This document shows positions 8,632 through 19,201 of a stretch of 64,000 nt of DNA, in pieces; within the stretch, counting starts at the first letter, position 1; every line of letters begins with the position of its first letter. The DNA comes from Stutzerimonas stutzeri (GTDB lineage Bacteria; Pseudomonadota; Gammaproteobacteria; Pseudomonadales; Pseudomonadaceae), in contig NZ_JAMOIC010000010.1 in assembly GCF_024448895.1 (NCBI RefSeq), positions 111,199 through 175,198 of the forward strand. The letters run 5' to 3'. The notes beneath the pieces were generated by a model. It was not told the DNA's origin. It did no database searches and saw only the letters and a list, made by a program, of their open reading frames with translations. The translations under genes were made by a program, and so were the position numbers.

Positions 8632-10080
8632 TCAGAGGAGAAAAATGGTAGCCAGGCCCAGAAAAATAAAGAAGCCGCCGCTGTCTGTTACAGCGGTAAT
8701 CATGACGCTGGCGCCCAGGGCCGGATCCCGCCCCATACGTGCCAGCGTTACAGGGATAAGAACACCCATCAGGGCTGCAAGCAGCAGGTTAAGCGTCATT
8801 GCCGCAGTCATGACCACACCCAATGACCAGCTTCCATAGAGCCAATACACCACTAAGCCTATAACGCCGCCCCATATCAAACCATTCAGCATGCCGACCC
8901 CCGCCTCCTTGCGCAGCAGGCGAGCACTATTGCCGGTTCCCATTTGGTCCAACGCCATAGCCCGGACAATCATGGTAATCGTCTGATTGCCAGAGTTTCC
9001 GCCGATCCCGGCGACTATTGGCATCAAAGCGGCCAGCGCCACCAGCTTTTCGATTGAACCGTCGAACAAACCAATAACGCGCGAAGCCAGAAATGCCGTT
9101 ACCAGATTGATCGCCAGCCAGGCCCAACGATTGCGCAGCGACTTCCAGACGGAGGCGAAGATATCTTCCTCCTCGCGAAGGCCCGCCATGTTGAGGACTT
9201 CGCTTTCACTCTCCTCGCGAATGAGGTCGACCATTTCGTCAATGGTAAGTCGCCCGATCAGCTTGCCGCTCTTGTCCACGACTGGCGTCGAAACCAGATC
9301 GTATCGTTCGAATGCCTGCGCCGCCTCGTAGGCATCTTCATCCGGATGAAATGTAACCGGATCGCTGGCCATAACCTCAGCGACATGACGATCTGGATCA
9401 TTGACCAGCAGACGCTTGATCGGCAGGACGCCCTTGAGCACCCCGTCATAGTCCACAACGAACAGCTTGTCGGTATGGCCAGGCAACTCCTTGAGTCGCC
9501 GCAGGTAGCGCAGCACCACTTCAAGACTCACGTCCTCACGGATCGTGACCATCTCGAAGTCCATCAGCGCACCGACCTGATCGTCTTCGTAGGAAAGAGC
9601 TGATCGCACACGCTCACGCTGCTGTGCATCGAGCGTCTCCATCAGCTCATGGACGACGTCCCTTGGCAGCTCCGCCGCCAGATCGGCCAGCTCGTCGGCA
9701 TCCATCTCCTTGGCAGCGGCGAGCAGCTCGTGATCATCCATGTCAGCGATCAACGTCTCACGAACAGCGTCGGAGACCTCAAGAAGAATGTCGCCATCAC
9801 GGTCAGACTTGACCAGCTGCCAGACCGTCAAGCGGTCATCGAGTGGCAACGCTTCGAGGATGTGTGCGATATCGGCGGGATGCAGTGCCTCAAGCTTGCG
9901 CTGGAGCTCTACCAGATTCTGGCGATGGACCAGATTCTCAACGACTTCCTGGTGCTGTCCGTCCTGACTTTGACGATGCGCCAGGTCTTCAACAATCCGA
10001 TGACGCTGGAGCAGTTCGACTACTTGCGCCAAACGATCCTGAAGACTTTCCTGCGGTTTTTTTGCTTCTACTTCGGTCAT
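8632..10080 (-). CDS. mgtE: Magnesium transporter MgtE
   Basis: A 482-residue Mg2+ channel. Domains in order are an N-terminal MgtE_N helical domain (about residues 40-150, with LEALHPADIAHILEALP), two CBS domains (about 155-280, including VSTPVVDKSGKLIGRLTIDEMV), then a five-helix membrane region with the pore signature PIVAGIGGNSGNQT. The cytoplasmic domains act as the Mg2+ sensor gating the pore. The ATG at 10080 has GGAG upstream; an earlier start would add 14 residues. It is transcribed alone on the minus strand. Confidence 0.95.
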   Translation of the reverse strand: MTEVEAKKPQESLQDRLAQVVELLQRHRIVEDLAHRQSQDGQHQEVVENLVHRQNLVELQRKLEALHPADIAHILEALPLDDRLTVWQLVKSDRDGDILLEVSDAVRETLIADMDDHELLAAAKEMDADELADLAAELPRDVVHELMETLDAQQRERVRSALSYEDDQVGALMDFEMVTIREDVSLEVVLRYLRRLKELPGHTDKLFVVDYDGVLKGVLPIKRLLVNDPDRHVAEVMASDPVTFHPDEDAYEAAQAFERYDLVSTPVVDKSGKLIGRLTIDEMVDLIREESESEVLNMAGLREEEDIFASVWKSLRNRWAWLAINLVTAFLASRVIGLFDGSIEKLVALAALMPIVAGIGGNSGNQTITMIVRAMALDQMGTGNSARLLRKEAGVGMLNGLIWGGVIGLVVYWLYGSWSLGVVMTAAMTLNLLLAALMGVLIPVTLARMGRDPALGASVMITAVTDSGGFFIFLGLATIFLL

Positions 10081-10397
10081 GGCGCACTCCACCCCAGCGG
10101 TCGGCGCGCGCCAGGGGATCAATCATTCAAAACGTGATTGGCAAGCGAAATTTTGATGCGACTACTGGGCAAATCCATGAGAGGGATCCAGAGGCCCTGA
10201 CGGGCGAACAGCGCAATAATACCACTGCAGACAGCAAGCACGACCGCGAAATGCTGGCAATACAACCGCTGGCGTAGCGTCGATGTATCTCGCCCGTTAT
10301 CAATGTCGACGTATTCACGTTGTTCAAAGACACCGCAGCAAATGAATTAACAATTGGCTAGTCTGAAGATCGATCGATCGTCAAGGAGGACGAGACT
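10081..10397. other. Divergent intergenic region without a supported gene
   Basis: About 317 bp between the divergent mgtE and DUF4124 genes. No protein-like frame stands out; a 68-codon minus-strand frame at 10127-10333 lacks a ribosome site and family features. A short GATC tandem (GATCGATCGATCG) lies near 10371-10380, just before the DUF4124 ribosome site. Confidence 0.4.
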
Positions 10398-10886
10398 ATG
10401 AGCAAGCTGATCGCAGGGGGCTTTTGTGCCCTGCTCCTATGCGCCACCCCTACGCTCGCAGCCAGCATTTATCGCTGCAGTGACGCAGATGGCAACCTGA
10501 CATTCACCAGGCAAGGCTGCCCCATCAACCACGCCTCTCAGATTCAGGAAGCGGCGAACCCGACACCCGGCTCAGGGAAAGCCGTGCCGTTAGCCAAACC
10601 GCTCAAGCAAAGAAAAGATCACGCCGATCGATCACCTCGAAGTCTTACCGTCGTCGGCGGGCAGGACGACGGATGCGGCAACCTGATTACAGGTAGTGAA
10701 AGACGGGACGCATTGATTAAACAGCAGATCCTTCCGGGCATGACCCGCGCAGACATCGAGAGCGCCTTTGGAAGTCCGGACACGGTTACGAGCCGCAATG
10801 GGAAGGTGCAATATCGCTACAGCGGAAAAGGCAGAACGCGCACAGTCAGCTTCGACCAGTACGGCTGCGTTGGCGGCAAACGCTAA
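10398..10886 (+). CDS. Exported DUF4124 / BamE-like protein
   Basis: A 162-residue protein with a cleavable signal (ALLLCATPTLAAS, about residues 11-24). The DUF4124 motif IYRCSDADGNLTFTRQGCP follows, with a cysteine pair. The C-terminal half (LPGMTRADIESAFGSPDTV, then VQYRYSG) resembles the SmpA/OmlA (BamE-like) fold seen in small envelope proteins. A strong AAGGAGG ribosome site precedes the ATG and an intrinsic terminator follows. Function is unknown; an envelope role is inferred only from the fold resemblance. Confidence 0.85.
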   Translation: MSKLIAGGFCALLLCATPTLAASIYRCSDADGNLTFTRQGCPINHASQIQEAANPTPGSGKAVPLAKPLKQRKDHADRSPRSLTVVGGQDDGCGNLITGSERRDALIKQQILPGMTRADIESAFGSPDTVTSRNGKVQYRYSGKGRTRTVSFDQYGCVGGKR

Positions 10887-10898
10887 TTCGATTAAACG

Positions 10899-10931
10899 AA
10901 AAAAGGGCCTGCATTACTGCAGGCCCTTTTT
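10899..10931 (+). terminator. Bidirectional intrinsic terminator
   Basis: AAAAAGGGCCTGCA-TTAC-TGCAGGCCCTTTTT is a near-perfect inverted repeat with A-run and T-run flanks, so it can work in both directions. It lies just after the DUF4124 stop and just beyond the tRNA-Arg(ACG) 3' end on the other strand. Confidence 0.92.
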
Positions 10932-10936
10932 CGATT

Positions 10937-11013
10937 TGGTGCACTCAGGAGGATTCGAACCTCCGACCGCTCGGTTCGTAGCCGAGTACTCTATCCAGCT
11001 GAGCTATGAGTGC
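10937..11013 (-). tRNA. tRNA-Arg (anticodon ACG), copy 1
   Basis: A 77-nt minus-strand cloverleaf with acceptor GCACTCA/TGAGTGC, anticodon stem CTCGG/CCGAG, loop CTACGAA (anticodon ACG, read as ICG after deamination), T-loop TTCGAAT and encoded CCA. It is the last of three tRNAs transcribed from the csrA side. Confidence 0.97.
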
Positions 11014-11081
11014 ATAGGCGCTTTTTAACCAGATCACCGCTGGTTACAACATCAAATTGCATTACTGCAATTCAACAAAGG

Positions 11082-11158
11082 TGGTGCACTCAGGAGGATT
11101 CGAACCTCCGACCGCTCGGTTCGTAGCCGAGTACTCTATCCAGCTGAGCTATGAGTGC
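11082..11158 (-). tRNA. tRNA-Arg (anticodon ACG), copy 2
   Basis: Identical in its 77-nt body to the copy at 10937-11013, with the same ACG anticodon and encoded CCA. The two genes are separated by a 68-bp spacer, which looks like a tandem gene duplication. Confidence 0.97.
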
Positions 11159-11264
11159 ACTGAGGGTGCGCATTATAAGTTTGTAAATTCGCTGGTCAAG
11201 CTCTTCGAATCAATGATTTACCATCAAAACCAGTCGCTAAACCGAACCACAACTCATCTCTGCA

Positions 11265-11358
<94 letters not shown>

Positions 11359-11420
11359 GCAACACGGGGCGCATGATACCCATCTTAGCCCCGCTTGCAA
11401 AGCCAAAAATCACTTAAATT

Positions 11421-11606
11421 TTAATGGCTTGGTTCTTGATCTTTTTCTTTCTGGATCCGTTGATAAATCTCCTCGCGATGGACCGCCACCTCTTTGGGTG
11501 CATTCACTCCAATGCGCACTTGATTTCCTTTGACACCCAGTACAGTGACAGTCACATCGTCACCCACCATCAGGGTCTCTCCGACCCGGCGAGTCAGAAT
11601 CAGCAT
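11421..11606 (-). CDS. csrA: Carbon storage regulator CsrA/RsmA
   Basis: A 61-residue RNA-binding dimer that represses or activates translation by binding GGA motifs near ribosome sites; in pseudomonads it is named RsmA. The sequence starts [17 protein letters not shown] and contains [24 protein letters not shown], including the essential Leu4/Arg6 region and Arg44 in HREEI. AAGGAG precedes the ATG. It sits between lysC and tRNA-Ser on the same strand, the conserved Pseudomonas order. Confidence 0.97.
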   Translation of the reverse strand: MLILTRRVGETLMVGDDVTVTVLGVKGNQVRIGVNAPKEVAVHREEIYQRIQKEKDQEPSH

Positions 11607-11789
11607 TCCTTTCTCCTTAAAAACGGATTCAATTCAGTAAACAGTCTGCAAAGATAAAAACGGATAATGTTCCGTGAGACAGCGACCCTAGAGCCTTTCA
11701 CCAGCTATTGACCAGCAACAACGAGTGTAAAGTTCCTTTTATTCCATCTAAATCGACGGAAGGCGCGAATTAATCGCTTTTTTGCCGGA

Positions 11790-13025
11790 TCACTCACCTT
11801 TTCCGGCAGGTGCATCCAGTTCGAAAGCGGTATGAAGCGCCCTTACAGCCAGCTCCAGATACTTCTCTTCAATCACCACTGAAACCTTGATTTCAGAGGT
11901 AGAGATCATCTGGATGTTGATGTTTTCCTTGGCCAGCGCTTCGAACATACGGCTGGCGACACCAGCGTGAGAACGCATGCCTACGCCAACGATAGAGACC
12001 TTGGCGATATCCACGTCACCGATCACCTCGCGCGCGCCCATGTCCCGCGCAATGCCTTCAAGCACCTGCAGCGCGTTATGGTAGTCGTTCCGGTGTACGG
12101 TGAAGGTGAAATCGGTGGTGTTATCGTGCGCGACGTTCTGCACGATCATGTCCACCTCGACATTGGCCGAGCTGATCGGACCGAGGATCTTGAAGGCCAC
12201 ACCGGGTGTATCCGGCACACCACGAATGGTCAGCTTGGCTTCGTCACGATTGAAGGCGATGCCGGAAATGATGGGCTGTTCCATGGATTCCTCTTCATCA
12301 AGGGTAATGAGGGTTCCTGGACCCTCCTGAAAACTATGCAACACGCGCAGCGGCACGCTGTACTTGCCGGCGAATTCCACTGCACGAATCTGCAGCACTT
12401 TTGAACCGAGACTCGCCATCTCGAGCATTTCTTCAAAGGTGATCTTGTCGAGGCGCTGGGCCTTGGCCACCACCCGTGGGTCGGTGGTGTATACGCCGTC
12501 AACGTCGGTGTAGATCTGGCACTCGTCAGCCTTCAGAGCCGCCGCCAGCGCAACGCCAGTGGTATCCGAGCCGCCGCGGCCTAGGGTAGTGATGTTGCCC
12601 GCCTCGTCTACGCCCTGGAAGCCGGCGACGACAACCACACGGCCCGCCTTTAGCTCCTTGTGAATCTGCTGAGAGTCGATCTGCAGGATGCGGGCCTTGG
12701 TGTGAGCGCTGTCGGTGAGAATCCGCACCTGGCTCCCCGTGTAGGAAACGGCAGGTACTCCGATCTTGATCAAGGCCATCGCCAATAGGGCAATGGTGAC
12801 CTGCTCGCCTGTCGACACCATCACGTCCAATTCACGGGCAACCGGCTGATCGTTGATCTGTTTGGCAAGATCGATCAAACGGTTGGTTTCACCGCTCATT
12901 GCCGAAACCACCACGACAATGTCGTCTCCGTTATCACGAAACTTCTTGACCTTCGCTGCCACTTGCTCGATGCGCTCGACGGAGCCCACAGAGGTGCCAC
13001 CAAACTTCTGTACGATCAAAGCCAT
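11790..13025 (-). CDS. lysC: Aspartate kinase
   Basis: A 411-residue enzyme for the first step of lysine, threonine and methionine synthesis (ATP + aspartate to aspartyl-phosphate). The kinase domain begins ALIVQKFGGTSVGS and carries LGRGGSDTTGVALAAAL. Two C-terminal ACT domains (from about residue 265) would mediate feedback control. The ATG ending at 13025 puts the conserved VQKFGGTS at the usual position; an upstream start adds 8 residues. It lies between alaS and csrA on the same strand. Confidence 0.95.
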   Translation of the reverse strand: MALIVQKFGGTSVGSVERIEQVAAKVKKFRDNGDDIVVVVSAMSGETNRLIDLAKQINDQPVARELDVMVSTGEQVTIALLAMALIKIGVPAVSYTGSQVRILTDSAHTKARILQIDSQQIHKELKAGRVVVVAGFQGVDEAGNITTLGRGGSDTTGVALAAALKADECQIYTDVDGVYTTDPRVVAKAQRLDKITFEEMLEMASLGSKVLQIRAVEFAGKYSVPLRVLHSFQEGPGTLITLDEEESMEQPIISGIAFNRDEAKLTIRGVPDTPGVAFKILGPISSANVEVDMIVQNVAHDNTTDFTFTVHRNDYHNALQVLEGIARDMGAREVIGDVDIAKVSIVGVGMRSHAGVASRMFEALAKENINIQMISTSEIKVSVVIEEKYLELAVRALHTAFELDAPAGKGE

Positions 13026-13154
13026 CTCATAGCCGCCTAAGCCCGTCACGGGCGCTTATTAATCATTCTTCCAAGCGAGGCGCTTAACCATCGCCCAACC
13101 GGCTCGCCAGCCAAACGTCTGCTGAAGACCGAGCGAGGCGAGCCTGCTCTCCAG

Positions 13155-15779
13155 CTAGGCGCTCTGCCCTACGAACACTTTTGCAATCGCCAGCGCCTCA
13201 TCCAGCCGTCCCGCGTCGCTGCCGCCACCCTGCGCCATATCCGGCCTGCCGCCGCCTTTCCCGCCAACAACCGCAGCGGCTTGTTTCATCAGCTCACCAG
13301 CCTTAAGGCGGCTGGTTAGATCCTGCGTAACGCCAGCCACGAGCACTACCTTATCGTCCTGCACGCCGCCAAGCAGGATGACGCCGCTGCCGAGCTTGTT
13401 CTTCAACTGATCGACCAAGGCCAGCATTGCCTTGCCGTCCAGGCCACCGACACGCGCAGCCAGCGTCTTTACACCATTTACTTCAATAGCGGAGCCAGCG
13501 AGATCGTTGCCGGTGGCACTGGCCGCCTTGGCCTTGAGCTGCTCGAGCTCTTTTTCCAGCAGGCGGTTGCGCTCAAGCATCGCGCCAAGCTTGTCCAGCA
13601 GATTGTCACGGCTGCCTTTAACAAGCGCAGCTGCTTCTTTCAGCTGATCTTCGGCACTATTCAGATAGGTCAGGGCCTGTTCGCCAGTCAGTGCTTCGAT
13701 GCGTCGGACGCCGGCAGCGACGCCGCCTTCACTGACGATCTTGAACAGCCCGATGTCTCCAGTGCGTTTGACGTGCGTGCCACCACACAACTCGACAGAG
13801 AAACCGCCCCCCATGGTCAGCACACGCACCTGATCACCGTACTTCTCGCCGAACAGCGCCATCGCGCCCTTACCCTTGGCAGTTTCGATGTCGGTCTCCT
13901 CGATCTCCACCGCCGTATTGGCGCGAATCTCGGCGTTGACCTTCTCTTCCAGGGCCTTCAACTGCTCGGGCTTGATTGCCTCGAAATGACTGAAGTCAAA
14001 ACGTAGCCTCTGACTGTCGACGAGCGAGCCTTTCTGGCTGACGTGATCACCGAGAAGCTGCCGCAATGCGGCATGCAGAAGGTGAGTGGCAGAATGGTTC
14101 AGCGCTGTGGACTGACGTACCGAGGCGTCAACTGTGGCTTCAATGGTGGCGCCTACCTGTAGGCTGCCGCTGTCCAGGATGCCATGGTGCAGGAACGCAC
14201 CACCGGCCTTGCTGGTATCCCGCACGTCGAAACGCAGGCCGTCAGCCGACAGATATCCGCAATCGCCAATCTGCCCGCCTGACTCAGCGTAGAAGGGCGT
14301 CTCGTCGAGCACGACCACGCCCTCTTCGCCCGCCGACAGGCTTTGCACCGCCATGCCTTCCTTGAACAGGGCCAGCACTTTGCCGGCGCCGGATGTCCCC
14401 AGGTAACCCGTAAAACGAGTTTCGCCTTCGACCTTGACCAGACTGTTGTAGTCCATGCCAAAGGCACTCGCCGAACGCGCGCGCTCGCGCTGGGCGTCCA
14501 TTTCACGCTCGAAGCCTTCCTCGTCCAGCGTCAGCTCCCGCTCGCGGGCGATGTCTCCGGTCAGGTCGACAGGGAATCCGTAGGTGTCATACAGCTTGAA
14601 GATCAGCGCGCCCGGTATGACACCGCCCTGCAGCTCAGCCAGATCCTGTTCGAGGATCCTGAGGCCCTGCTCTAGCGTCTTGGCGAACTGCTCTTCTTCG
14701 GTCTTCAGCACACGCTCGATATGCGCCTGCTGAGTTTTAAGCTCGGTGAATGCATCGCCCATTTCCGCCACAAGCGCGGCGACGATCTTATGGAAAAAGC
14801 TGCCCTTGGCGCCGAGCTTGTTACCGTGACGACACGCGCGACGCACGATGCGGCGCAGCACATAGCCGCGACCTTCGTTGGAAGGCGTCACGCCGTCGGC
14901 TATCAGAAAGCCGCATGAACGGATGTGGTCAGCCACGACCTTGAGCGAAGCCTGCCCCTCGTTGCTGCAGCCAATTGCCTCGGCTGCGGCGTTCAGCAGA
15001 CTCTGGAAGAGATCGATCTCGTAGTTCGAATTGACGTGTTGCAGCACGGCACTGATACGTTCCAGCCCCATGCCGGTGTCAACGCTAGGTGCCGGCAGCG
15101 GATGCATCACACCATCGGCGGTGCGGTTGAACTGCATGAACACATTGTTCCAGATCTCGATATAGCGGTCGCCGTCTTCCTCCGGGGAACCTGGCGGGCC
15201 GCCCCAGATATGCTCACCATGGTCAAAGAAGATTTCGGTGCAGGGACCGCAAGGACCGGTATCACCCATCGCCCAGAAATTATCCGACGCGTACGGTGCC
15301 CCCTTGTTATCGCCGATTCGAACCATGCGCTCCGCTGGAACACCAACCTCCTTGGTCCAGATGTCATACGCTTCGTCATCACTGGCGTATACGGTGACCC
15401 AGAGTTTTTCCTTCGGCAGATTCAGCCACTTCTCGGCGGTCAGAAACTCCCACGCGTAAGTAATGGCGTCGCGCTTGAAATAGTCGCCAAAGCTGAAATT
15501 TCCGAGCATCTCGAAGAAGGTGTGATGACGCGCGGTGTAACCGACGTTCTCCAGATCGTTGTGCTTGCCGCCAGCCCGAACGCATTTCTGGCTGGTGGTG
15601 GCGCGGGTATAGCCGCGCTTTTCCAGACCGAGAAAGCAGTCCTTGAACTGATTCATGCCGGCGTTGGTGAACAGCAGGGTCGGATCGTTCGCCGGAATCA
15701 GCGAACTGGAGGCCACGCGAGTGTGGCCCTTCTCTTCGAAGAAGCGGAGGAAGGCTTCACGGATTTCTGCGCTTTTCAT
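13155..15779 (-). CDS. alaS: Alanyl-tRNA synthetase
   Basis: An 874-residue class II synthetase of normal length. Motif 1 is near the N-terminus ([19 protein letters not shown]). The adenylation core includes [14 protein letters not shown], and the editing domain has the zinc-binding [13 protein letters not shown] and [15 protein letters not shown]-terminal C-Ala domain contains [15 protein letters not shown]. The ATG at 15779 has GGAAG upstream; an earlier in-frame start adds 15 unrelated residues. It is upstream of lysC and csrA on the same strand. Confidence 0.97.
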   Translation of the reverse strand: MKSAEIREAFLRFFEEKGHTRVASSSLIPANDPTLLFTNAGMNQFKDCFLGLEKRGYTRATTSQKCVRAGGKHNDLENVGYTARHHTFFEMLGNFSFGDYFKRDAITYAWEFLTAEKWLNLPKEKLWVTVYASDDEAYDIWTKEVGVPAERMVRIGDNKGAPYASDNFWAMGDTGPCGPCTEIFFDHGEHIWGGPPGSPEEDGDRYIEIWNNVFMQFNRTADGVMHPLPAPSVDTGMGLERISAVLQHVNSNYEIDLFQSLLNAAAEAIGCSNEGQASLKVVADHIRSCGFLIADGVTPSNEGRGYVLRRIVRRACRHGNKLGAKGSFFHKIVAALVAEMGDAFTELKTQQAHIERVLKTEEEQFAKTLEQGLRILEQDLAELQGGVIPGALIFKLYDTYGFPVDLTGDIARERELTLDEEGFEREMDAQRERARSASAFGMDYNSLVKVEGETRFTGYLGTSGAGKVLALFKEGMAVQSLSAGEEGVVVLDETPFYAESGGQIGDCGYLSADGLRFDVRDTSKAGGAFLHHGILDSGSLQVGATIEATVDASVRQSTALNHSATHLLHAALRQLLGDHVSQKGSLVDSQRLRFDFSHFEAIKPEQLKALEEKVNAEIRANTAVEIEETDIETAKGKGAMALFGEKYGDQVRVLTMGGGFSVELCGGTHVKRTGDIGLFKIVSEGGVAAGVRRIEALTGEQALTYLNSAEDQLKEAAALVKGSRDNLLDKLGAMLERNRLLEKELEQLKAKAASATGNDLAGSAIEVNGVKTLAARVGGLDGKAMLALVDQLKNKLGSGVILLGGVQDDKVVLVAGVTQDLTSRLKAGELMKQAAAVVGGKGGGRPDMAQGGGSDAGRLDEALAIAKVFVGQSA

Positions 15780-15958
15780 AGATTTCTTCCAGAAGACAAC
15801 GGCCGAACGGCTGTAAAACGACACGGCGGAACAGGACCGAAAGCCGGTTCACAACTACCCATGAGGATAGCCGGCAAAGGGCCGCATTATATCGGGCCGA
15901 CGCCGCGCGCATAGGGGATAAATAAGATTGAATCAAGCTATTCGACAGCGATGCGGCG

Positions 15959-16963
15959 CTATGCCCTGGCGAACGCGGCAAAGCTCTCAATGACCGGCTC
16001 GACGTGCTCAGGAAGCACATCCAGGTGCGTAACCAACCGAAGCCGCGGTGCGGCCGTCAGGATGACGCCACGCTCGGCGCAGAACGCTTTCAATGCGCCT
16101 GCGCGGTCACCCATCTGCACATAAACCATGTTGGTCTGTACCGGTTCGACTGTATAACCGAGCGCCGCCAGACCAGCTGCAATCTCTCGGGCCCGTTCAT
16201 GATCCAGCGCCAGACGTTGCACCTGGTTCTCCAGCGCATACAGTCCGGCCGCCGCCAGCACGCCGGCCTGACGCATACCGCCACCGACCATCTTGCGCAG
16301 CCGCCGCGCTTTGGCGATCAATGCTTCGTCACCGCAAAGCACGGAACCGACCGGCGCACCAAGCCCTTTCGACAGGCATACCGAGACTGAATCGAAGTGC
16401 CTGGTGATGTCCCGTGGCTGACAACCCAACTTGATCACGGCATTGAACAGCCGCGCGCCATCAAGATGTAGTGCAAGCTGGCGTTCGCGTGTGAAAGCCC
16501 TCGCCTCCGCCAGGTGTTCCAGCGGCAGCACCTTGCCGTGCATGGTGTTTTCCAGAGCAAGCAGGCGAGTACGGGCAAAGTGGAAATCGTCCGGCTTGAT
16601 CGCCGCTGCAACACGGTTGAGGTCCAGCGTACCATCTGTCTCCATCTCGACTGGCTGCGGCTGAATTGAGCCCAACACCGCGGCGCCGCCAGCCTCGTAT
16701 TTGTAGGCATGCGACAGTTGTCCTGCGATGTATTCGTCTCCGCGCTCGCAGTGCGACATGAGCGCCAGCAGATTGCTCATGGTCCCGCTGGGCACGAACA
16801 GGCCGGCTTGCAAACCGAGTTGCGCAGCGAGCGTCTGCTCCAGTTGCCGTACAGTTGGATCTTCACCGTAGACGTCATCGCCGGTGGGCGCACTCAACAT
16901 GGCGTCCCGCATGCCCGGGGTGGGCTGGGTGACGGTATCGCTACGCAGATCGATCAGATTCAT
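15959..16963 (-). CDS. ltaE: Low-specificity threonine aldolase (PLP-dependent)
   Basis: A 334-residue fold-type I PLP enzyme of the beta-eliminating lyase/threonine aldolase family. The N-terminus [14 protein letters not shown] is diagnostic. [11 protein letters not shown] contains the conserved aspartate that holds PLP, and [16 protein letters not shown] contains the Schiff-base lysine. It would cleave threonine or allo-threonine to glycine and acetaldehyde. Stereospecificity cannot be read from sequence. It is immediately upstream of alaS on the same strand with a 179-bp gap. Confidence 0.9.
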   Translation of the reverse strand: MNLIDLRSDTVTQPTPGMRDAMLSAPTGDDVYGEDPTVRQLEQTLAAQLGLQAGLFVPSGTMSNLLALMSHCERGDEYIAGQLSHAYKYEAGGAAVLGSIQPQPVEMETDGTLDLNRVAAAIKPDDFHFARTRLLALENTMHGKVLPLEHLAEARAFTRERQLALHLDGARLFNAVIKLGCQPRDITRHFDSVSVCLSKGLGAPVGSVLCGDEALIAKARRLRKMVGGGMRQAGVLAAAGLYALENQVQRLALDHERAREIAAGLAALGYTVEPVQTNMVYVQMGDRAGALKAFCAERGVILTAAPRLRLVTHLDVLPEHVEPVIESFAAFARA

Positions 16964-17057
16964 GAGGTTGTCCCGGATTAGTAACAGCTGGGGAGCACAC
17001 CGCTGCAGCCTGCCCCGATCGGTTTGATTCTGAACTCACGCGTAAGCGCCGCCGGCG

Positions 17058-18284
17058 CTAGCGCAGCAGACGAGTGTCGAGAACCTTCGATCCGCCGCCC
17101 AAAAGTGATTCGCTGATATCGATGAAGTCTTCAGTGGTGACCCTGTTCAGGCGCATCAGCCCCCGCGCGACATCGTCCAGCGAATGACGGCTTTTGCTCC
17201 GCGTACGGATTTCGCGATCAAGGTCCTGCATCAGCAGGACCGCCCTGGCCGTGATGGGACCTGTGGAGTGCTCGGTGCGCAGACTATCGACCTTGCGGCT
17301 CCACTTGGTCAGATGCTCGCGGACAAGCTGATACCGGTCTTCACTCATGCCGCCCGCGCGGCGCACCAGTTCGATTGCGTAGTACTCCGCCAACCCTTCA
17401 CTGATCCAGTCGCTGCGATCGGCATCGGTGATTCGACTGAACACGTGGACCAGCTCGTGCACCAGAGAACTGGTGCCGTTCTCGCTTACCAGTGGCCGCT
17501 CGGCGTGCATGAAAAGGGAGTTCGGGCCGGACAGGCCACCCCGCCACATCGGATCGCCAGCACCTACCACAAGCAGCTTCTTCGGATCTCGGGGGAACAC
17601 ATTCTGTAATTCCGGCCAGACGAAGGTCATCATCGTGACGATATCCATCCGCCGAAACCCCTCGCCCACCGGCCCTGCTACCGTCACGTCGGTCTCGCCC
17701 AACTTGGCCCGGCGGCTACCGAGCTTGCCGGCGACGATCCAACCGGTCGGGCGGTCGAACAGGCGCTCGCGGTTATCGATGCGAAAACGATTCTTGCCGA
17801 TACGCGGCCAGCCCGTCTCCACGCTCGACCAGCCTTCCGGAAGCTCCACCTTCATTCGTGAGATCAAACGCACGCCATCCTGTTGACTGAGGCGTCCGGA
17901 TGGGACTAGGTCGTCGCCACGCAGCAATGCCCAGTTTTCAGTCATTCGCGCGTCAAAACGGCCGCTTTTACGTTGATGGCTGATCGTCACCTGATAGCTC
18001 AATCGAGCCTTACCAGAAGCTGGTCGCCAGATACCGCGGCCGCCCTCCTCCTGCCAACTGCCCTCGGTGTCGGTTTCGAATGCGCTGTATGCACCGTCCT
18101 TGCCCAGGTTGAAATCGAGCTGCCTGACGGCGCTGCCGTCTTCAAGCAACAGCTGGACTTCGGCAACGTCCCGCTCCGGCACGAATTTCACGATGTAGTC
18201 TAAGTCGACCCGCTTGGCCGCCTGGACTGGCGTACCCAAAAAGAGCAACAGAACAGCGAGCAGCGATAACTGACGCAGGGGCAT
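17058..18284 (-). CDS. Exported gluzincin-type metallopeptidase-like protein
   Basis: A 408-residue protein with a signal peptide (LSLLAVLLLFLGTPVQAA, about residues 6-23). A zinc-site motif HELVHVF lies about residue 280 and a downstream glutamate in WISEGLAEYY about residue 300, the arrangement of M1/M61-type gluzincins (HExxH, then E). The N-terminal half is beta-rich and may be an M61-like domain. Substrate is unknown; the envelope location is inferred from the signal. It lies between ltaE and ycgN on the same strand. Confidence 0.8.
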   Translation of the reverse strand: MPLRQLSLLAVLLLFLGTPVQAAKRVDLDYIVKFVPERDVAEVQLLLEDGSAVRQLDFNLGKDGAYSAFETDTEGSWQEEGGRGIWRPASGKARLSYQVTISHQRKSGRFDARMTENWALLRGDDLVPSGRLSQQDGVRLISRMKVELPEGWSSVETGWPRIGKNRFRIDNRERLFDRPTGWIVAGKLGSRRAKLGETDVTVAGPVGEGFRRMDIVTMMTFVWPELQNVFPRDPKKLLVVGAGDPMWRGGLSGPNSLFMHAERPLVSENGTSSLVHELVHVFSRITDADRSDWISEGLAEYYAIELVRRAGGMSEDRYQLVREHLTKWSRKVDSLRTEHSTGPITARAVLLMQDLDREIRTRSKSRHSLDDVARGLMRLNRVTTEDFIDISESLLGGGSKVLDTRLLR

Positions 18285-18336
18285 GGAACGGCTCCAGATT
18301 AGGTTCAGAGCTAAGACGGCGCGGCCGAACGGAGAT

Positions 18337-18786
18337 TCAACCAGCGCGGAAAATCAGATGGTCTTCCCAGTCTTCATCCGCGACAGTGCCCTCGGCGATC
18401 ATTCGGCCTGACTGCGATATGCCTTCAGCGTGCACCGCATCCACGTCACCGCAGACAAGGTGATGCCATAGCGGAAGGTCCTTTCGCTCCGCGACGAGGC
18501 GGTAGCCACAGGTAGGTGGTAGCCATTTGAATTGTGCAGCGTCCGCGGCGGTCAGCTGAACGCAGTCCGGAACGCTGGCCCGCCGATTGGGATAGTCACT
18601 GCAGCGGCAGCTCTTTAGATCGAGCAGTTTGCAGGCGATGCGCGTGTAGTAAACGCTGCCGTCATCTTCATCTTCGAGCTTCTGCAGACAGCAAAGTCCA
18701 CAACCATCGCACAGCGACTCCCACTCAGCCGAGTCCAGCTCGGTGAGGGTTTTGCGCTTCCAGAAGGGTTCGACTTTAGCCGCCAT
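18337..18786 (-). CDS. YcgN-family cysteine-cluster protein
   Basis: A 149-residue UPF0260/YcgN protein. The cysteine cluster [14 protein letters not shown] near residue 25, followed by [19 protein letters not shown], is the family signature and suggests a bound metal or Fe-S cluster. The function is not established. The ATG at 18786 starts the recognisable [14 protein letters not shown]; an earlier start adds 23 unrelated residues. It clusters with ycgL and rnd, as in many gamma-proteobacteria. Confidence 0.9.
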   Translation of the reverse strand: MAAKVEPFWKRKTLTELDSAEWESLCDGCGLCCLQKLEDEDDGSVYYTRIACKLLDLKSCRCSDYPNRRASVPDCVQLTAADAAQFKWLPPTCGYRLVAERKDLPLWHHLVCGDVDAVHAEGISQSGRMIAEGTVADEDWEDHLIFRAG

Positions 18787-18907
18787 GAACAGAGCCGTCT
18801 CAGATAAATATGCGAGTCTAGCCATTGCCTGCCAAGCGGCCAAGCGTGGCCGCACTCAGGTCCAGATGACGGCCTAACAGGCGACCAACGGTAATCCGAT
18901 TACGGCT

Positions 18908-19201
18908 TCACATCGGATCGTTGCGGCGCAACAACTCTTCCGGCAGATGCTCGATGTAGTCGTCATCGGGCGGTGGCATCTGCAGGTGATACCCCTGCTT
19001 CTCCAGATTCTCCAGCACCGTCGTGATGTCTTCGCGCGCCAGCTTGCGCTCGGGCGTAAGCACCATATCAAAGGCAAGCTGAGGTGGACCGAAGGCGGCG
19101 AGCAGTGCTTCTGGAACCCGCGCCAACGCCTCGCTGCGCTCGACATACAGATACATTCCGCTCTTGCGCGGGCTTCTATAAATGGAGCAAATGCGTTTCA
19201 T
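18908..19201 (-). CDS. YcgL-domain protein
   Basis: A 97-residue protein whose opening [21 protein letters not shown] and [28 protein letters not shown] match the YcgL (UPF0745) family. No biochemical role is known with certainty. Its start codon overlaps the rnd stop codon (ATGA), so translational coupling with RNase D is likely, a linkage common in Pseudomonas. Confidence 0.92.
   Translation of the reverse strand: MKRICSIYRSPRKSGMYLYVERSEALARVPEALLAAFGPPQLAFDMVLTPERKLAREDITTVLENLEKQGYHLQMPPPDDDYIEHLPEELLRRNDPM

Noticed and set aside
10127-10333. A 68-codon minus-strand frame upstream of mgtE
   Set aside because: No ribosome site, no family resemblance, and it occupies the promoter region of two divergent genes.
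14925-15914. A 329-codon open frame antisense to alaS
   Set aside because: alaS is unmistakable on the other strand; the antisense frame has no family features.
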